Of a stretch of DNA of 54,662 nucleotides, positions 27,606 to 36,986 are shown piece by piece; the first letter of the stretch is position 1, and each line of letters starts with the position of its first letter. Origin of the DNA: an uncultured Clostridia bacterium. Its GTDB lineage: Bacteria > Bacillota > Clostridia > Oscillospirales > Acutalibacteraceae. A model generated the notes under the pieces. It was given only the letters and a program-made list of their open reading frames with translations. It did no database searches and had not been told where the DNA came from. The stretch covers positions 1 through 54,662 of the forward strand of contig CALWVB010000020.1 of NCBI GenBank assembly GCA_944384895.1. The letters are read 5' to 3'. The position numbers and the translations under genes were made by a program.

Positions 27606-28598
27606 GTGACTATTATATGCGATGCTTTCGGCGGAGATAATGCGCCTTTGGAAATATTAAAAGGATGTGCTCAGGCTGTAAACGAACTGGATGTAGATAT
27701 TATATTAACAGGTGATAAAAAAATAATACAAAAAGTTGCACAGGAAAATAATATTTCGCTTAATAGGATGACAATAGAGCATACTGAGGATACGATATCA
27801 ATGTGTGATGATCCCGGTGAAATATTAAAATCAAAAAATGGATGCTCTATGGCAGTAGGTTTAAAGCTGTTAAGTGAAGGAAAGGGCGATGCTTTTGTAT
27901 CAGCCGGTTCTACAGGAGCGTTATTAATAGGTTCAACGTTTATAGTAAAACGTATTAAAGGGATAAAAAGATGTGCATTAGCGCCTATTATGCCTAATAA
28001 TGAAGGCATGCATATGCTTATAGATTCTGGAGCTAATGTTGAATGCAGGGCAGAAATGCTTCAACAGTTTGGTATAATGGGTTCTATATTTATGGATAAG
28101 GTTATGAATGTAAAAAATCCGCGCGTCGGTTTATTAAACGTAGGAACTGAGGATACAAAAGGCGGGCCTATGCAAAAAGAAGCTTTTGCATTATTAAAAA
28201 ATAGCGGTATAAATTTTATAGGCAATGTTGAAGCGCGCGATATACCATATGGCGGAGTGGATGTATTGGTAGCCGATGGTTTTACTGGCAATGTATTTTT
28301 AAAGCTGTATGAAGGTATGGCGGGCGCTATGTTGATAAATTTAAAAGAAATAATGCTTAAAAATACAGTATCAAAATTAGCGGCTATGATGTTAAAACCG
28401 GGCCTTCGTGATTTTAAACGAAAAATGTCTACTGAACAATACGGCGGCGCGCCTGTAATGGGGGTTGCAAAGCCGGTATTTAAAGCTCATGGCAATAGTA
28501 ATGCTACTGCATTTAAAAATGCTATACTTCGTGCAAAAGAATTTGCTTCAGAAAATGCGGTAGGTATAATTTCGCAGGCAATAGGCAATATAAAATAA
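27606..28598 (+). CDS. plsX: Phosphate acyltransferase PlsX
   Basis: Converts acyl-ACP to acyl-phosphate for phosphatidic acid synthesis, at the membrane surface. 330 residues with a GTG start behind AAGGAG. Motifs include DAFGGDNAP, DSGANVECRAEMLQQFGIMG, VGLLNVGTEDTKG, GNVEARDIPYGGVDVLVADGFTGNVFLK and the C-terminal YGGAPVMGVAKPVFKAHGNS. No fapR, fabD or fabG accompany it, unlike Bacillus; the next gene is an unusual acyl carrier protein. Confidence 0.96.
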   Translation: MTIICDAFGGDNAPLEILKGCAQAVNELDVDIILTGDKKIIQKVAQENNISLNRMTIEHTEDTISMCDDPGEILKSKNGCSMAVGLKLLSEGKGDAFVSAGSTGALLIGSTFIVKRIKGIKRCALAPIMPNNEGMHMLIDSGANVECRAEMLQQFGIMGSIFMDKVMNVKNPRVGLLNVGTEDTKGGPMQKEAFALLKNSGINFIGNVEARDIPYGGVDVLVADGFTGNVFLKLYEGMAGAMLINLKEIMLKNTVSKLAAMMLKPGLRDFKRKMSTEQYGGAPVMGVAKPVFKAHGNSNATAFKNAILRAKEFASENAVGIISQAIGNIK

Positions 28599-28629
28599 GA
28601 TAATGTTGAAAATTGTCGATAAAATTTTA

Positions 28630-28658
28630 TTGACATAGGAATATTGCGTCATTATCAT
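28630..28658 (+). promoter_or_regulatory. Sigma-A promoter upstream of the acyl-carrier-like gene
   Basis: TTGACA, 17-base spacer, TATCAT. It lies just after plsX, so acp-rnc can be transcribed independently of plsX. Confidence 0.7.
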
Positions 28659-28732
28659 AATAATTATATAGTAAATCATTTATAATTTCCGGCAGACACA
28701 ATATAAAAAACATATTTGGGAGAGTGTGTTTG

Positions 28733-28957
28733 ATGGTACTAAACAAGGTAGCGGATATATTAGCAGATTTATTTGGAGTAGAAGCTAAAGATATTGAATT
28801 AACCGATTCATTGGAAGATATCGGTGCGGATATCCTTGGAATGGTTGATTTTTCTTTAGCGCTTGAAAGTGAATTTGATTTGGAAATACCGGATGACGAT
28901 TATGAAAAATGGGAAACTGTTGATGATGTAGTAAATTATATAGAAGAAAAAATATAA
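28733..28957 (+). CDS. Acyl carrier protein-like, phosphopantetheine serine missing
   Basis: 74 residues from the ATG behind GGGAG (a GTG three codons earlier is too close to the site). The fold is plainly ACP: LNKVADILADLFGVEAKDI, then DIGAD ... ALESEFDLEIPDDDYEKWETVDDVVNYIEE. At the modification site, where ACPs read DSLD, this protein reads DILG: codons GAT ATC CTT GGA. The serine that carries 4'-phosphopantetheine is therefore Ile, and no neighbouring Ser is in register. Helix II is otherwise shorter of charge than usual. It cannot be an ordinary acyl carrier unless another site is used; a regulatory or structural partner of PlsX, or a degenerating gene with the true acpP elsewhere, are the options. 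Confidence 0.85.
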   Translation: MVLNKVADILADLFGVEAKDIELTDSLEDIGADILGMVDFSLALESEFDLEIPDDDYEKWETVDDVVNYIEEKI

Positions 28958-29000
28958 TATTTTAAGTTTAGGTTTAAAATTAAGGGAGCTGTAATAAAAA

Positions 29001-29678
29001 TTGAAACTGCTGGAAAAAGCAATCGGTTATGAATTTAAAAATATCGCTTTATTAAAAACAGCGGTAACTCATTCATCATATGCTAATGAAGCAAAACGGC
29101 ATGTGCAATATAACGAGCGCCTGGAATTTTTAGGCGATTCGGTATTAAGCCTTATTGTGTCGGATTATTTGTTCCGTCATGATGCAAATTTGGCAGAAGG
29201 TGAACTTACTAAAATAAGAGCTTCGCTTGTATGTGAAAAATCATTAAGTGAATTTGCTGCAAAAATAAATTTAGGCGATTTTCTTATATTAGGAAAAGGT
29301 GAACATCAGACAGGCGGCAATAAACGTCCGTCTATATTAGCTGATGCATTTGAAGCGGTTATTGCAGCTATATATTTAGACGGCGGTATGGAAAACGCTA
29401 AAAAATTTGTATTGCGTTTTGTTGAACCAGCTCTTGCAAGCCATAAACCTAAAGCTTTCCGTGATTATAAAACCGAGCTTCAGGAAATAGTGCAGCAAAA
29501 TCCAGAAGAAAAGCTTGATTATGTTTTAGTAAATGAAAGCGGGCCGGATCATAATAAACATTTTACTGTGGAAGTGCATCTTAATAGTAATATTATAGGC
29601 AGAGGAAGCGGTAAAACTAAAAAAGAAGCTGAACAGCAATCAGCAAGGGAAGCTCTTGAACTTATGGGCTGGTCTTAA
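29001..29678 (+). CDS. rnc: Ribonuclease III
   Basis: Double-strand-specific endoribonuclease for rRNA and mRNA processing. 225 residues, TTG start with GGGAG upstream. The catalytic domain carries the signature NERLEFLGDSVLSLIVSDYL, with acidic metal ligands also in ADAFEAVIAAIYLDGG. The C-terminal double-stranded RNA-binding domain (FRDYKTELQEIVQQ ... GSGKTKKEAEQQSAREAL) is complete. Gene order acp-rnc-(radical SAM)-smc. Confidence 0.96.
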   Translation: MKLLEKAIGYEFKNIALLKTAVTHSSYANEAKRHVQYNERLEFLGDSVLSLIVSDYLFRHDANLAEGELTKIRASLVCEKSLSEFAAKINLGDFLILGKGEHQTGGNKRPSILADAFEAVIAAIYLDGGMENAKKFVLRFVEPALASHKPKAFRDYKTELQEIVQQNPEEKLDYVLVNESGPDHNKHFTVEVHLNSNIIGRGSGKTKKEAEQQSAREALELMGWS

Positions 29679-29679
29679 T

Positions 29680-30681
29680 ATGAAACACGCTAATATTTCT
29701 ATATTTGTACCACATGCGGGATGTCCGCACCAATGTTCCTTTTGTAATCAAAAGGAGATATCGGGAACGCAAAGCCAGCCAACACCTGAATTTGTAATAG
29801 AAACTATAAAGTCAGCTCTTAATAATTCATCTCTTTCATTAGCTGACAGTGAGATTGCTTTTTTTGGCGGTAGTTTTACAGCTATAGAACGAGAATATAT
29901 GATATCGCTTTTAAAGGCGGCATATCCATTTACAGGAAAGGATGGCTTTAAAGGGATACGCGTATCAACAAGGCCGGATGCTATTGATGATGAAATTATA
30001 AGTATATTAAAGCAATATAATGTTACCGCAGTGGAATTAGGCGCGCAAAGTATGGATGATAATGTTTTGCGGCTTAATATGCGCGGGCATACGTCGGCTG
30101 ATGTTGATAAGGCGTCAAAATTAATAAAAAGCGCTGGAATCTCGTTAGGTTTACAAATGATGACAGGGCTTTATGGAGATACATATGAAGGCGCTGTATA
30201 TACAGCAAAACGTATTATAGAATTAAAACCGGATACAGTAAGGATTTATCCAACAGTGATTATGGAAAATACTTTGTTGGGTGATTTATGGAAAAAGGGC
30301 GAATATAAAACTTTAACCTTTGAAGATACTATAAAATTATGCGCTTTATTGCTTGATATGTTTGAACAGGAAGGGATAAAGGTTATAAGGTTAGGTTTGC
30401 ATGCCTCAGAAAGCCTTGAAAGCGCTATGTTAGCGGGAGCATATCATCCGGCGCTACGCGAATTATGCGAAGGCGAACGATATTTTAACAGGGTTGTTGA
30501 AATATTAAAAGAGCGCAGGATACATTATGGGGATATAATTATAAAAGTAAATAATAAAAATATCTCTAAGATGATAGGCCAAGCAAAAAGAAATATAAAA
30601 CGGTTAAATGAATTAGGATATAACTGTAGGGTAAAGGTAGATAATACCATAACCGGCAGTGAAATATATATAGAATGTTAA
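29680..30681 (+). CDS. Radical SAM protein, Elp3/coproporphyrinogen-oxidase-like
   Basis: 333 residues beginning one base after the rnc stop, so translation is probably coupled; the ORF could be read from 29656 inside rnc, but MKHANISIFVPHAGCPHQCSFC fits the family start. The cluster motif is CPHQCSFC (Cx3Cx2C), followed by FFGGSFTAIE (SAM-binding) and the Elp3-type VELGAQSMDDNVLRLNMRGHT. The family commonly sits between rnc and smc in Clostridia. The substrate is unknown; tRNA modification or heme chemistry are both possible relatives. Confidence 0.85.
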   Translation: MKHANISIFVPHAGCPHQCSFCNQKEISGTQSQPTPEFVIETIKSALNNSSLSLADSEIAFFGGSFTAIEREYMISLLKAAYPFTGKDGFKGIRVSTRPDAIDDEIISILKQYNVTAVELGAQSMDDNVLRLNMRGHTSADVDKASKLIKSAGISLGLQMMTGLYGDTYEGAVYTAKRIIELKPDTVRIYPTVIMENTLLGDLWKKGEYKTLTFEDTIKLCALLLDMFEQEGIKVIRLGLHASESLESAMLAGAYHPALRELCEGERYFNRVVEILKERRIHYGDIIIKVNNKNISKMIGQAKRNIKRLNELGYNCRVKVDNTITGSEIYIEC

Positions 30682-30720
30682 GGATAATAAATTTTATCTT
30701 TTGAAAGGGTTTAATATTAT

Positions 30721-33700
30721 TTGAAACTAAAATCACTTGAATTACAGGGCTTTAAATCATTTCCTGATAAAACCAGGCTCGATTTCGGCGAGGGTATCAC
30801 CGCCGTAGTCGGGCCTAATGGCAGTGGTAAAAGTAATATAAGCGATGCTATGAGATGGGTTTTAGGCGAACAATCGACTAAATCATTGCGCGGCTCTAAA
30901 ATGGAGGATGTTATTTTTGTAGGCGCATCCTCACGGCGTGCACAAGGCTATGCTGAAGTATCGCTGACATTGGATAATACAGACAGGGCTGTAAATTTTG
31001 ATTCGGATGAAATATGCGTTACACGAAGGTATTATAGATCAGGAGAAAGCGAATACAGGATTAATAAAGCTGTAGTACGGCTTCGCGATATACATGAAAT
31101 GTTTATGGATACCGGTCTTGGCAGGGATGGCTATTCTATAATAAGCCAGGGTAAAATAGCCGATATAGTAGCTTCAAAATCAAATGACAGGCGCGAAATT
31201 TTTGAAGAAGCCGCGGGTATATCCAAATACAGGTACAGAAAAACTGATGCGGAAAAACGTCTCAGCGATGCACAGGAAAATATGTTAAGGCTTAAAGATA
31301 TATTAAAAGAATTGGAATCGCAGGTAGAGCCGCTAAAAATACAATCGGAAAAAGCTAAGCAATTTTTAGTATTAGCTGAGGAAAAACGTGAAATAGAAAT
31401 AGGATTATGGCTTAATATCATTGAATCTTCCCGCGTAGCCTTAAGGGAACAGGAAAAACGTTTGATGATAGTACAAAATCAGCATAAAGATGCGGAAAAC
31501 GAGCTGAATGATATTGAAACTCAAATGGAAAATATAAGGCAGTCCATTCAGCATATCACTGCCGGAATTGACGATTTAAGAAGAAAACAATCTTTATGCG
31601 AAGAACAATCGGCTGATATTAAAGGTAAAGCGGATGTTTTGGAAAATACTATTTATCATAACGAACAATCTATAATAAGACTGAAAAAAGATATAGATGA
31701 GGCTTTACAATCGGGCGGGCAGACTAATGAACAGATTGAATTAAAGCAAAAGGAACTTATCCAGCTTAATAATAAATATAAATCTGCTGAGGATAGATTA
31801 AAATTAGTAAATGAAGAAATTGAGAACATAAAATCAGGCAGCCAAGGACAAATAAAAGAACATGACAGGTTAAGTATTGCCTTAATGGAAGAAAATGATA
31901 AACTCAGCCAGCTTAGTATGAATAAAGCTGCAGCTGTGTCTTCGGCTGATGAAATTGATAAACGTATACAGTCTATTATTAATGATAAAGAACAGTTTAA
32001 TGAAAATCTGTTAAAGCTGCAAAATGAATATAAGAATATGCAGGATGAACTTAGTGACAGCAAGGAACGTATTAATGATAAAGAAAACTGGGTAAAGGGC
32101 TATGAAATGAAGCTTTTATCCAGACAGGACAAGCTAAATGACGCTAAAAAATTATCAGATAAGTTAAATCTTGATATAAACGACCATACCAGAAGGATTG
32201 CTATGCTCGAGCAGCTTGACCGGGATATGGAAGGCTTTGCAAGAAGCGTTAAGCTTATTATGAAACAGTCTGGATACGGCGTATTGGCAGGAATACACGG
32301 TCCGGTATCAAAGCTTATTAAGACAGATGGTAAATATGCTTTGGCAATTGAAACGGCTATGGGCGCGTCTATGCAACATATTGTAGTTTCCAGTGAAAAT
32401 GATGCTAAAGCTGCTATAAATTTTCTTAAAAAACAGGAAGGCGGCAGAGCTACATTTTTACCTATGACATCTATAAAGGGTAATATTTTAAATGAATCCG
32501 GATTGGATGATTGTTGGGGATTTATAGGCCTTGCAGTAGATCTTGTTAATTATGATAAACAATATGAAAATATATTCAGAAGCTTATTAGGACGTATAGT
32601 CATAGCAGAAGATTTGGACAGCGCTGTAGTGATAGCTAAAAAATATAGTTACCGGTTCAGAATAGTAACTTTAGACGGACAGGTAGTTAATGCCGGCGGT
32701 TCTATGACAGGCGGTTCAAGCTCAAAAAATACCGGCATATTAAGCCGTACAGCACAGATAGAAAAACTCAGGACAGAACTTAATAAATTAAAGGAAAAAT
32801 ATGAACTTGCACTAAATGAACAAAGACGCTTGCAAAATGAATATAACGAAGTAAACGGTAAGTTATCGGGCGCTAAAGGCGAGCTTAATACCGAACAGGA
32901 AGATAAGCTTAGAATTGAACTTGAGTTAAAATCCATTGCAAACCAGATGGACAGCCTTAAGTCATATATTGCGTCTTCAGAAAATACTATTGGTGATTTA
33001 TCATCAAGAAAAGATGAAATAGCGGCAGAAAAAGAGAAAATTAATATACAAATTGTAGAAACAGAGCAAAATATTACCGAATTACATCAAAAAATCCAAT
33101 TAATAGCCGGAAAACAAGAAGAAATATCAGAAAAAAGCCGGATATTATCAGAAAAAAATTCCGAGATAAAATTGGAAATGGTATCGCTGCAAAAAGATAT
33201 TGAAGCGTCAGAATCTGTAATAACTCAATTAAAAGAGCTTTATGAAAATTATACCGGACGTCTTAGCGCGTTAAAACAGGAAAAGCTGGATATAGAAAAT
33301 AATAATATTGAGTTAAAGCAGCAGGCCGATCAATTGAGAGGCCAGGCTGAAGAGTTAAAGATTCAGGCTAAAAATTGTTTGGATAAAATTGAACAATCCG
33401 GCCAGGAGAGAGAAACGCTTGAAGCAAAATACCAACAGATGAGATTATTTGAACGGGATAAAACAATAGAACGGGAAAATATCGGACGGGAGCTTGTTAG
33501 GATTGAAGAGCGGCGTGCAGCGGTACAAAAAGAATATGATGAAGCGGTAAAAAAGCTATGGGATGAATATGAGCTTACGCGCAGCGAAGCCCAGGCGCAG
33601 TCGCAGCCGGCTGAAAATCCGATACAATCTCAAAGAAGATTAAATGAACTTAAAGCGAAAATAAAAGCGTTAGGTTCGGTAAATGTCGGAGCAATAGAGC

Positions 33701-34287
33701 AATATAAAGAAGTAAGCGAGCGGTATGAATTTATGTCAAAACAGCTTTCAGATGTAGAACAATCATGTGAGAGGCTGCATAAATTAATCGCTGAACTGAC
33801 CGGGAAAATGAAGGAAATATTTATTGACCGGTTTGGACAAATTAATAAAAACTTTGCTGAGATATTCGCAGAATTATTCGGAGGAGGTTCGGCATCTCTC
33901 AGCCTTAGTGATGAAAATGATATATTGAGTTCAGGTATTGATATAAACGTACATCCGCCGGGCAAGATTATTAATAATCTTGATTCTTTATCAGGCGGTG
34001 AAAAATCATTTGTATCAATAGCGCTATATTTTGCCATATTAAAAGTAAATCCATCGCCGTTTTGCGTACTTGATGAAATAGAAGCGGCATTGGATGACGT
34101 TAATGTTGACAGGTATGCGGCCTATCTTAAAAAATTATGTTCAAATACACAGTTTATAGTAATAACCCATCGCCATGGTACTATGGAAGCGGCCGATATT
34201 TTATATGGAGTTACTATGCAGGAGCAGGGCGTATCAAAGCTGTTAAAGCTTAATTTAAGCGAAGTTAGCCAAAAATTAGGAATTTAA
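30721..34287 (+). CDS. smc: Chromosome segregation ATPase SMC
   Basis: 1188 residues, full length, TTG start with AAAGGG upstream. N-terminal Walker A GPNGSGKSNISDAMRWVLGE, long coiled coil, central hinge (about 505-660: GYGVLAGIHGPVSKLI ... GGRATFLPMT ... NAGGSMTGGS), return coiled coil, then the ABC signature LSGGEKSFVSIAL and Walker B FCVLDEIEAALDDVN. Acts as a dimer with ScpA and ScpB (not in this window) to organise and segregate the chromosome. Stop codon lies about 25 bases before the next promoter. Confidence 0.98.
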   Translation: MKLKSLELQGFKSFPDKTRLDFGEGITAVVGPNGSGKSNISDAMRWVLGEQSTKSLRGSKMEDVIFVGASSRRAQGYAEVSLTLDNTDRAVNFDSDEICVTRRYYRSGESEYRINKAVVRLRDIHEMFMDTGLGRDGYSIISQGKIADIVASKSNDRREIFEEAAGISKYRYRKTDAEKRLSDAQENMLRLKDILKELESQVEPLKIQSEKAKQFLVLAEEKREIEIGLWLNIIESSRVALREQEKRLMIVQNQHKDAENELNDIETQMENIRQSIQHITAGIDDLRRKQSLCEEQSADIKGKADVLENTIYHNEQSIIRLKKDIDEALQSGGQTNEQIELKQKELIQLNNKYKSAEDRLKLVNEEIENIKSGSQGQIKEHDRLSIALMEENDKLSQLSMNKAAAVSSADEIDKRIQSIINDKEQFNENLLKLQNEYKNMQDELSDSKERINDKENWVKGYEMKLLSRQDKLNDAKKLSDKLNLDINDHTRRIAMLEQLDRDMEGFARSVKLIMKQSGYGVLAGIHGPVSKLIKTDGKYALAIETAMGASMQHIVVSSENDAKAAINFLKKQEGGRATFLPMTSIKGNILNESGLDDCWGFIGLAVDLVNYDKQYENIFRSLLGRIVIAEDLDSAVVIAKKYSYRFRIVTLDGQVVNAGGSMTGGSSSKNTGILSRTAQIEKLRTELNKLKEKYELALNEQRRLQNEYNEVNGKLSGAKGELNTEQEDKLRIELELKSIANQMDSLKSYIASSENTIGDLSSRKDEIAAEKEKINIQIVETEQNITELHQKIQLIAGKQEEISEKSRILSEKNSEIKLEMVSLQKDIEASESVITQLKELYENYTGRLSALKQEKLDIENNNIELKQQADQLRGQAEELKIQAKNCLDKIEQSGQERETLEAKYQQMRLFERDKTIERENIGRELVRIEERRAAVQKEYDEAVKKLWDEYELTRSEAQAQSQPAENPIQSQRRLNELKAKIKALGSVNVGAIEQYKEVSERYEFMSKQLSDVEQSCERLHKLIAELTGKMKEIFIDRFGQINKNFAEIFAELFGGGSASLSLSDENDILSSGIDINVHPPGKIINNLDSLSGGEKSFVSIALYFAILKVNPSPFCVLDEIEAALDDVNVDRYAAYLKKLCSNTQFIVITHRHGTMEAADILYGVTMQEQGVSKLLKLNLSEVSQKLGI

Positions 34288-34312
34288 AGTTTTGAGCCAT
34301 AGTTTGTTCACA

Positions 34313-34342
34313 TTGACAGTAAGATGTTTATTATAGTAAAAT
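34313..34342 (+). promoter_or_regulatory. Promoter of the PPC-domain protein and possibly ftsY
   Basis: TTGACA, 18-base spacer, TAAAAT, just after smc. It allows the next gene and ftsY to be read independently of smc. Confidence 0.6.
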
Positions 34343-34406
34343 ATATTAATAACACTCCTTAATATCTTTAATTAATAAAGGAGCGAAATAAGAAGGCGTT
34401 TTATAT

Positions 34407-34829
34407 ATGCAGTACAAACGGTTTGATAATAATATAATCGCAAGAATTGATAAAGGCGAAGAGATATTAGAGCAACTAAAAAATATTGCAATAAAAGAAG
34501 ATATAAAATTAGCTAGTATATCAGCTTTAGGTGCAATAGGATGGTTTGAAGCCGGTGTTTATGATACTGATAAAAAGCAATATTATAAAAACAGTTTTGA
34601 AGGTACTTTTGAGATAGTATCCCTCACAGGTACTATTAATACAATGGACGGCCAATATTACAGCCATCTTCATATAAGCGCAGGCGGAAAAGATGGAAAA
34701 GTATTTGGCGGCCATCTTAATAAAGCTATTGTCAGCGCAACCTGTGAAATGGTTATTAATATAATAAACGGTAGGGTTGACAGGTTTTATGATGATAAAA
34801 CAGGGCTTAATCTTTTTAAGTTTGATTAA
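34407..34829 (+). CDS. PPC/DUF296-domain protein
   Basis: 140 residues made up of a single PPC (DUF296) domain: IARIDKGEEILEQLKNIAIKEDIKLASISALGAIG at the start and GQYYSHLHISAGGKDGKVFGGHL (metal-site histidines) in the middle. In plants this domain accompanies AT-hooks; bacterial single-domain proteins form trimers and their role is poorly known. It is inserted between smc and ftsY, which are adjacent in Bacillus. Confidence 0.85.
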   Translation: MQYKRFDNNIIARIDKGEEILEQLKNIAIKEDIKLASISALGAIGWFEAGVYDTDKKQYYKNSFEGTFEIVSLTGTINTMDGQYYSHLHISAGGKDGKVFGGHLNKAIVSATCEMVINIINGRVDRFYDDKTGLNLFKFD

Positions 34830-34903
34830 TATTATTTTATATAGGTAAAAATATTTTTTAATATATAAAAAATACAAATAGAAATCCTGAAAAGGGGTGC
34901 GGT

Positions 34904-35818
34904 ATGGGATTTTTTAAAAAAATAGCAGAAGGATTAAAAAAAACCAGGGATACTATTGTCGGTTCATTTGACCAGATGGTAAAATCCTTTACAAAAATTG
35001 ATGAAGAATTTTTTGAGGAACTGGAAGAAATCCTCATCATGGGCGATGTTGGAGCTACAACTTCACAGCATATATGTGAAGAGTTACGCAAAAGAGTAAA
35101 AAAAGCAGGTATAACTGATCCTAACGCTATAAGAGATATGCTTGCAGATTTAGTAGCTGAAATGTTATCAGGCAGCGAAGGCTTAAAACTTGATACAAAA
35201 CCTTCTATTATATTGGTAATAGGAGTAAACGGAGTTGGTAAAACTACGACAATAGGCAAATTAGCTACAAACTTAAAATCCAATGGCAAAAAGGTTATAC
35301 TTGCCGCAGCTGATACATTCCGTGCAGCCGCTATTGATCAATTGCAGATATGGGCTGACAGAGCAGGAGTAGATATAGTTAAACATGAGGAAGGTTCTGA
35401 TCCGGCAGCAGTTGTATACGATTCGCTGGAAGCTGCAAAAGCAAGACATGCAGATGTAGTTATATGCGATACAGCGGGCAGGCTTCATAATAAAAAGCAC
35501 CTTATGGATGAATTATCTAAAATTAACAGGGTTATTAAAAGGGAATGTCCGGATGCTGATTTGGAAGTATTGCTGGTGCTTGATGCTACAACAGGCCAAA
35601 ACGCAGTCAGCCAGGCAAGAGAATTTAAAAATGCAGCAGATATCACTGGTATTGTATTGACTAAATTGGACGGTACTGCAAAGGGCGGTATAATTATAGC
35701 AATACGAGAAGATTTAAACGTATCGGTAAAATACATTGGCGTGGGCGAACAGATCGACGATTTGCAGCCGTTTGACGCACAGGAATTTTCTAAAGCATTG
35801 TTTGCTAAAGAAGAATAA
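34904..35818 (+). CDS. ftsY: Signal recognition particle receptor FtsY
   Basis: SRP GTPase that docks ribosome-SRP complexes at the membrane. 304 residues: a short N domain (no long acidic A domain, as usual in Firmicutes) then the G domain with G1 GVNGVGKTTTIGKLA, DTFRAAAIDQL (insertion box), G3 CDTAGRLH, G4 TKLDGTAKGG and closing GVGEQIDDLQPFDAQEF. AAAGGGG precedes the ATG. Last gene of the smc cluster; a cloverleaf element begins 30 bases after its stop. Confidence 0.97.
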   Translation: MGFFKKIAEGLKKTRDTIVGSFDQMVKSFTKIDEEFFEELEEILIMGDVGATTSQHICEELRKRVKKAGITDPNAIRDMLADLVAEMLSGSEGLKLDTKPSIILVIGVNGVGKTTTIGKLATNLKSNGKKVILAAADTFRAAAIDQLQIWADRAGVDIVKHEEGSDPAAVVYDSLEAAKARHADVVICDTAGRLHNKKHLMDELSKINRVIKRECPDADLEVLLVLDATTGQNAVSQAREFKNAADITGIVLTKLDGTAKGGIIIAIREDLNVSVKYIGVGEQIDDLQPFDAQEFSKALFAKEE

Positions 35819-35847
35819 TATTGTACGCAAGCTCAGGTACGCGGGGA

Positions 35848-35981
35848 GGGGGGCGCCCGCGGGCGGCTATTTAGCCGCATTATGCAAAGATTCCCCAAAA
35901 TAGGCATGATTTTTTTATTTTCATATACAAAGGGAATCTTTGCGCAGAGCGCATCTTTGATGCGCTGCGCGGGCGCCCCCC
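35848..35981. repeat. Cloverleaf inverted-repeat element, copy 5 (orientation B, shortest and most diverged)
   Basis: In the gene-free stretch 35819-36336 between ftsY and rdgB. Outer arms GGGGGGCGCCCGCG/CGCGGGCGCCCCCC carry a paired T-to-C and A-to-G change. The hairpin-B position holds an unrelated 6-bp stem, GCGGCT-ATTT-AGCCGC. The inner stem is GCAAAGATTCCC/GGGAATCTTTGC, differing from the other copies on both strands. Hairpin A is AGCGCATC-TTT-GATGCGCT. The loop is only about 38 bases. The rest of the stretch is AT-rich; TCAGATAT/ATATCTGA near 36249 is a minor inverted repeat. Confidence 0.88.
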
Positions 35982-36336
35982 TATTACAGCTGTTTGGTGT
36001 ATTTTTACGGTTTAGTTTGAATATTGATTGGATAGTATAGCATAATTTGAATAAGGCTGATGTTAATAATAAGGATAATAATATTCAATAATCTTTAAAA
36101 TATATAGATTGATTTATTGTAATAATTAAATATCATAAAAAGTTTCAGATTATGCTTTTATGCATATAAGAATATATTTAATATAAAACTTGAATTAGTA
36201 TTGCTTTTAATATGGATTATTAATAAATACATAGATAAATATTAAGGTGTCAGATATAATATAAGAAAAAATATTCAAAACTAAAATATCTGATTTACAA
36301 ATATTTTAAATGTATATATAAAACAAGGTGAAAATA

Positions 36337-36954
36337 ATGGATGAAAGTTTTAAAATAGTGCTTGCCAGTGGCAATAAGAAAAAATTAAAGGAATTATCAC
36401 GCATATTAGCGCCTATTGGAATAGAAGTATTAACTCCGGCTCAAGCGGGATTTAATATGGATGGGGTAGAAGAAACCGGTTCAACATTTGCTGACAATGC
36501 TCAGATTAAAGCAAGAGCAGCTTTTGAAAGAAGCGGCGGTATGCCATCTTTAGCAGATGATTCCGGGCTTAGCGTCGATTGTTTAAACGGCGCGCCGGGG
36601 ATATATTCAGCGCGGTATGCAGGTGAAAACGCTACTGATAAAGACAGGTATGAAAAGTTATTAAATGAGATGAAGAATATACCTGAGGATAAAAGGACAG
36701 CGCGGTTTACCTGTTCAATCTGTTGTATATTACCTGATAAAGTACTTAAAAGTGAACAAACTTGCGAAGGTAAGATAGGTTTTGCTCCGGCTGGCGAAAA
36801 TGGCTTTGGTTATGATCCGGTATTTTATCCGGATAAATATAAAACATTGAGTTTTTCTCAGCTTGATGATCAACAAAAGGATGAAATAAGCCATAGGGGA
36901 AAGGCTTTAAGGCTCATGGCTAAACTTTTAAAAGAATATTTGAATAATAAATAA
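36337..36954 (+). CDS. rdgB: XTP/dITP pyrophosphatase, RdgB/HAM1 family
   Basis: Removes deaminated purine nucleotides (ITP, dITP, XTP) to keep them out of DNA and RNA. 205 residues from the ATG six bases after AAGGTG. Signature motifs: LASGNKKKLKELSRIL, FADNAQIKARAA, LADDSGLSVDCLNGAPGIYSARYAG, GFGYDPVFYP and SHRGKALR. Complete family length. Probably cotranscribed with the next gene. Confidence 0.96.
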   Translation: MDESFKIVLASGNKKKLKELSRILAPIGIEVLTPAQAGFNMDGVEETGSTFADNAQIKARAAFERSGGMPSLADDSGLSVDCLNGAPGIYSARYAGENATDKDRYEKLLNEMKNIPEDKRTARFTCSICCILPDKVLKSEQTCEGKIGFAPAGENGFGYDPVFYPDKYKTLSFSQLDDQQKDEISHRGKALRLMAKLLKEYLNNK

Positions 36955-36986
36955 AAAGATTAATATAAAAAAGAGGTAAATAAAAT

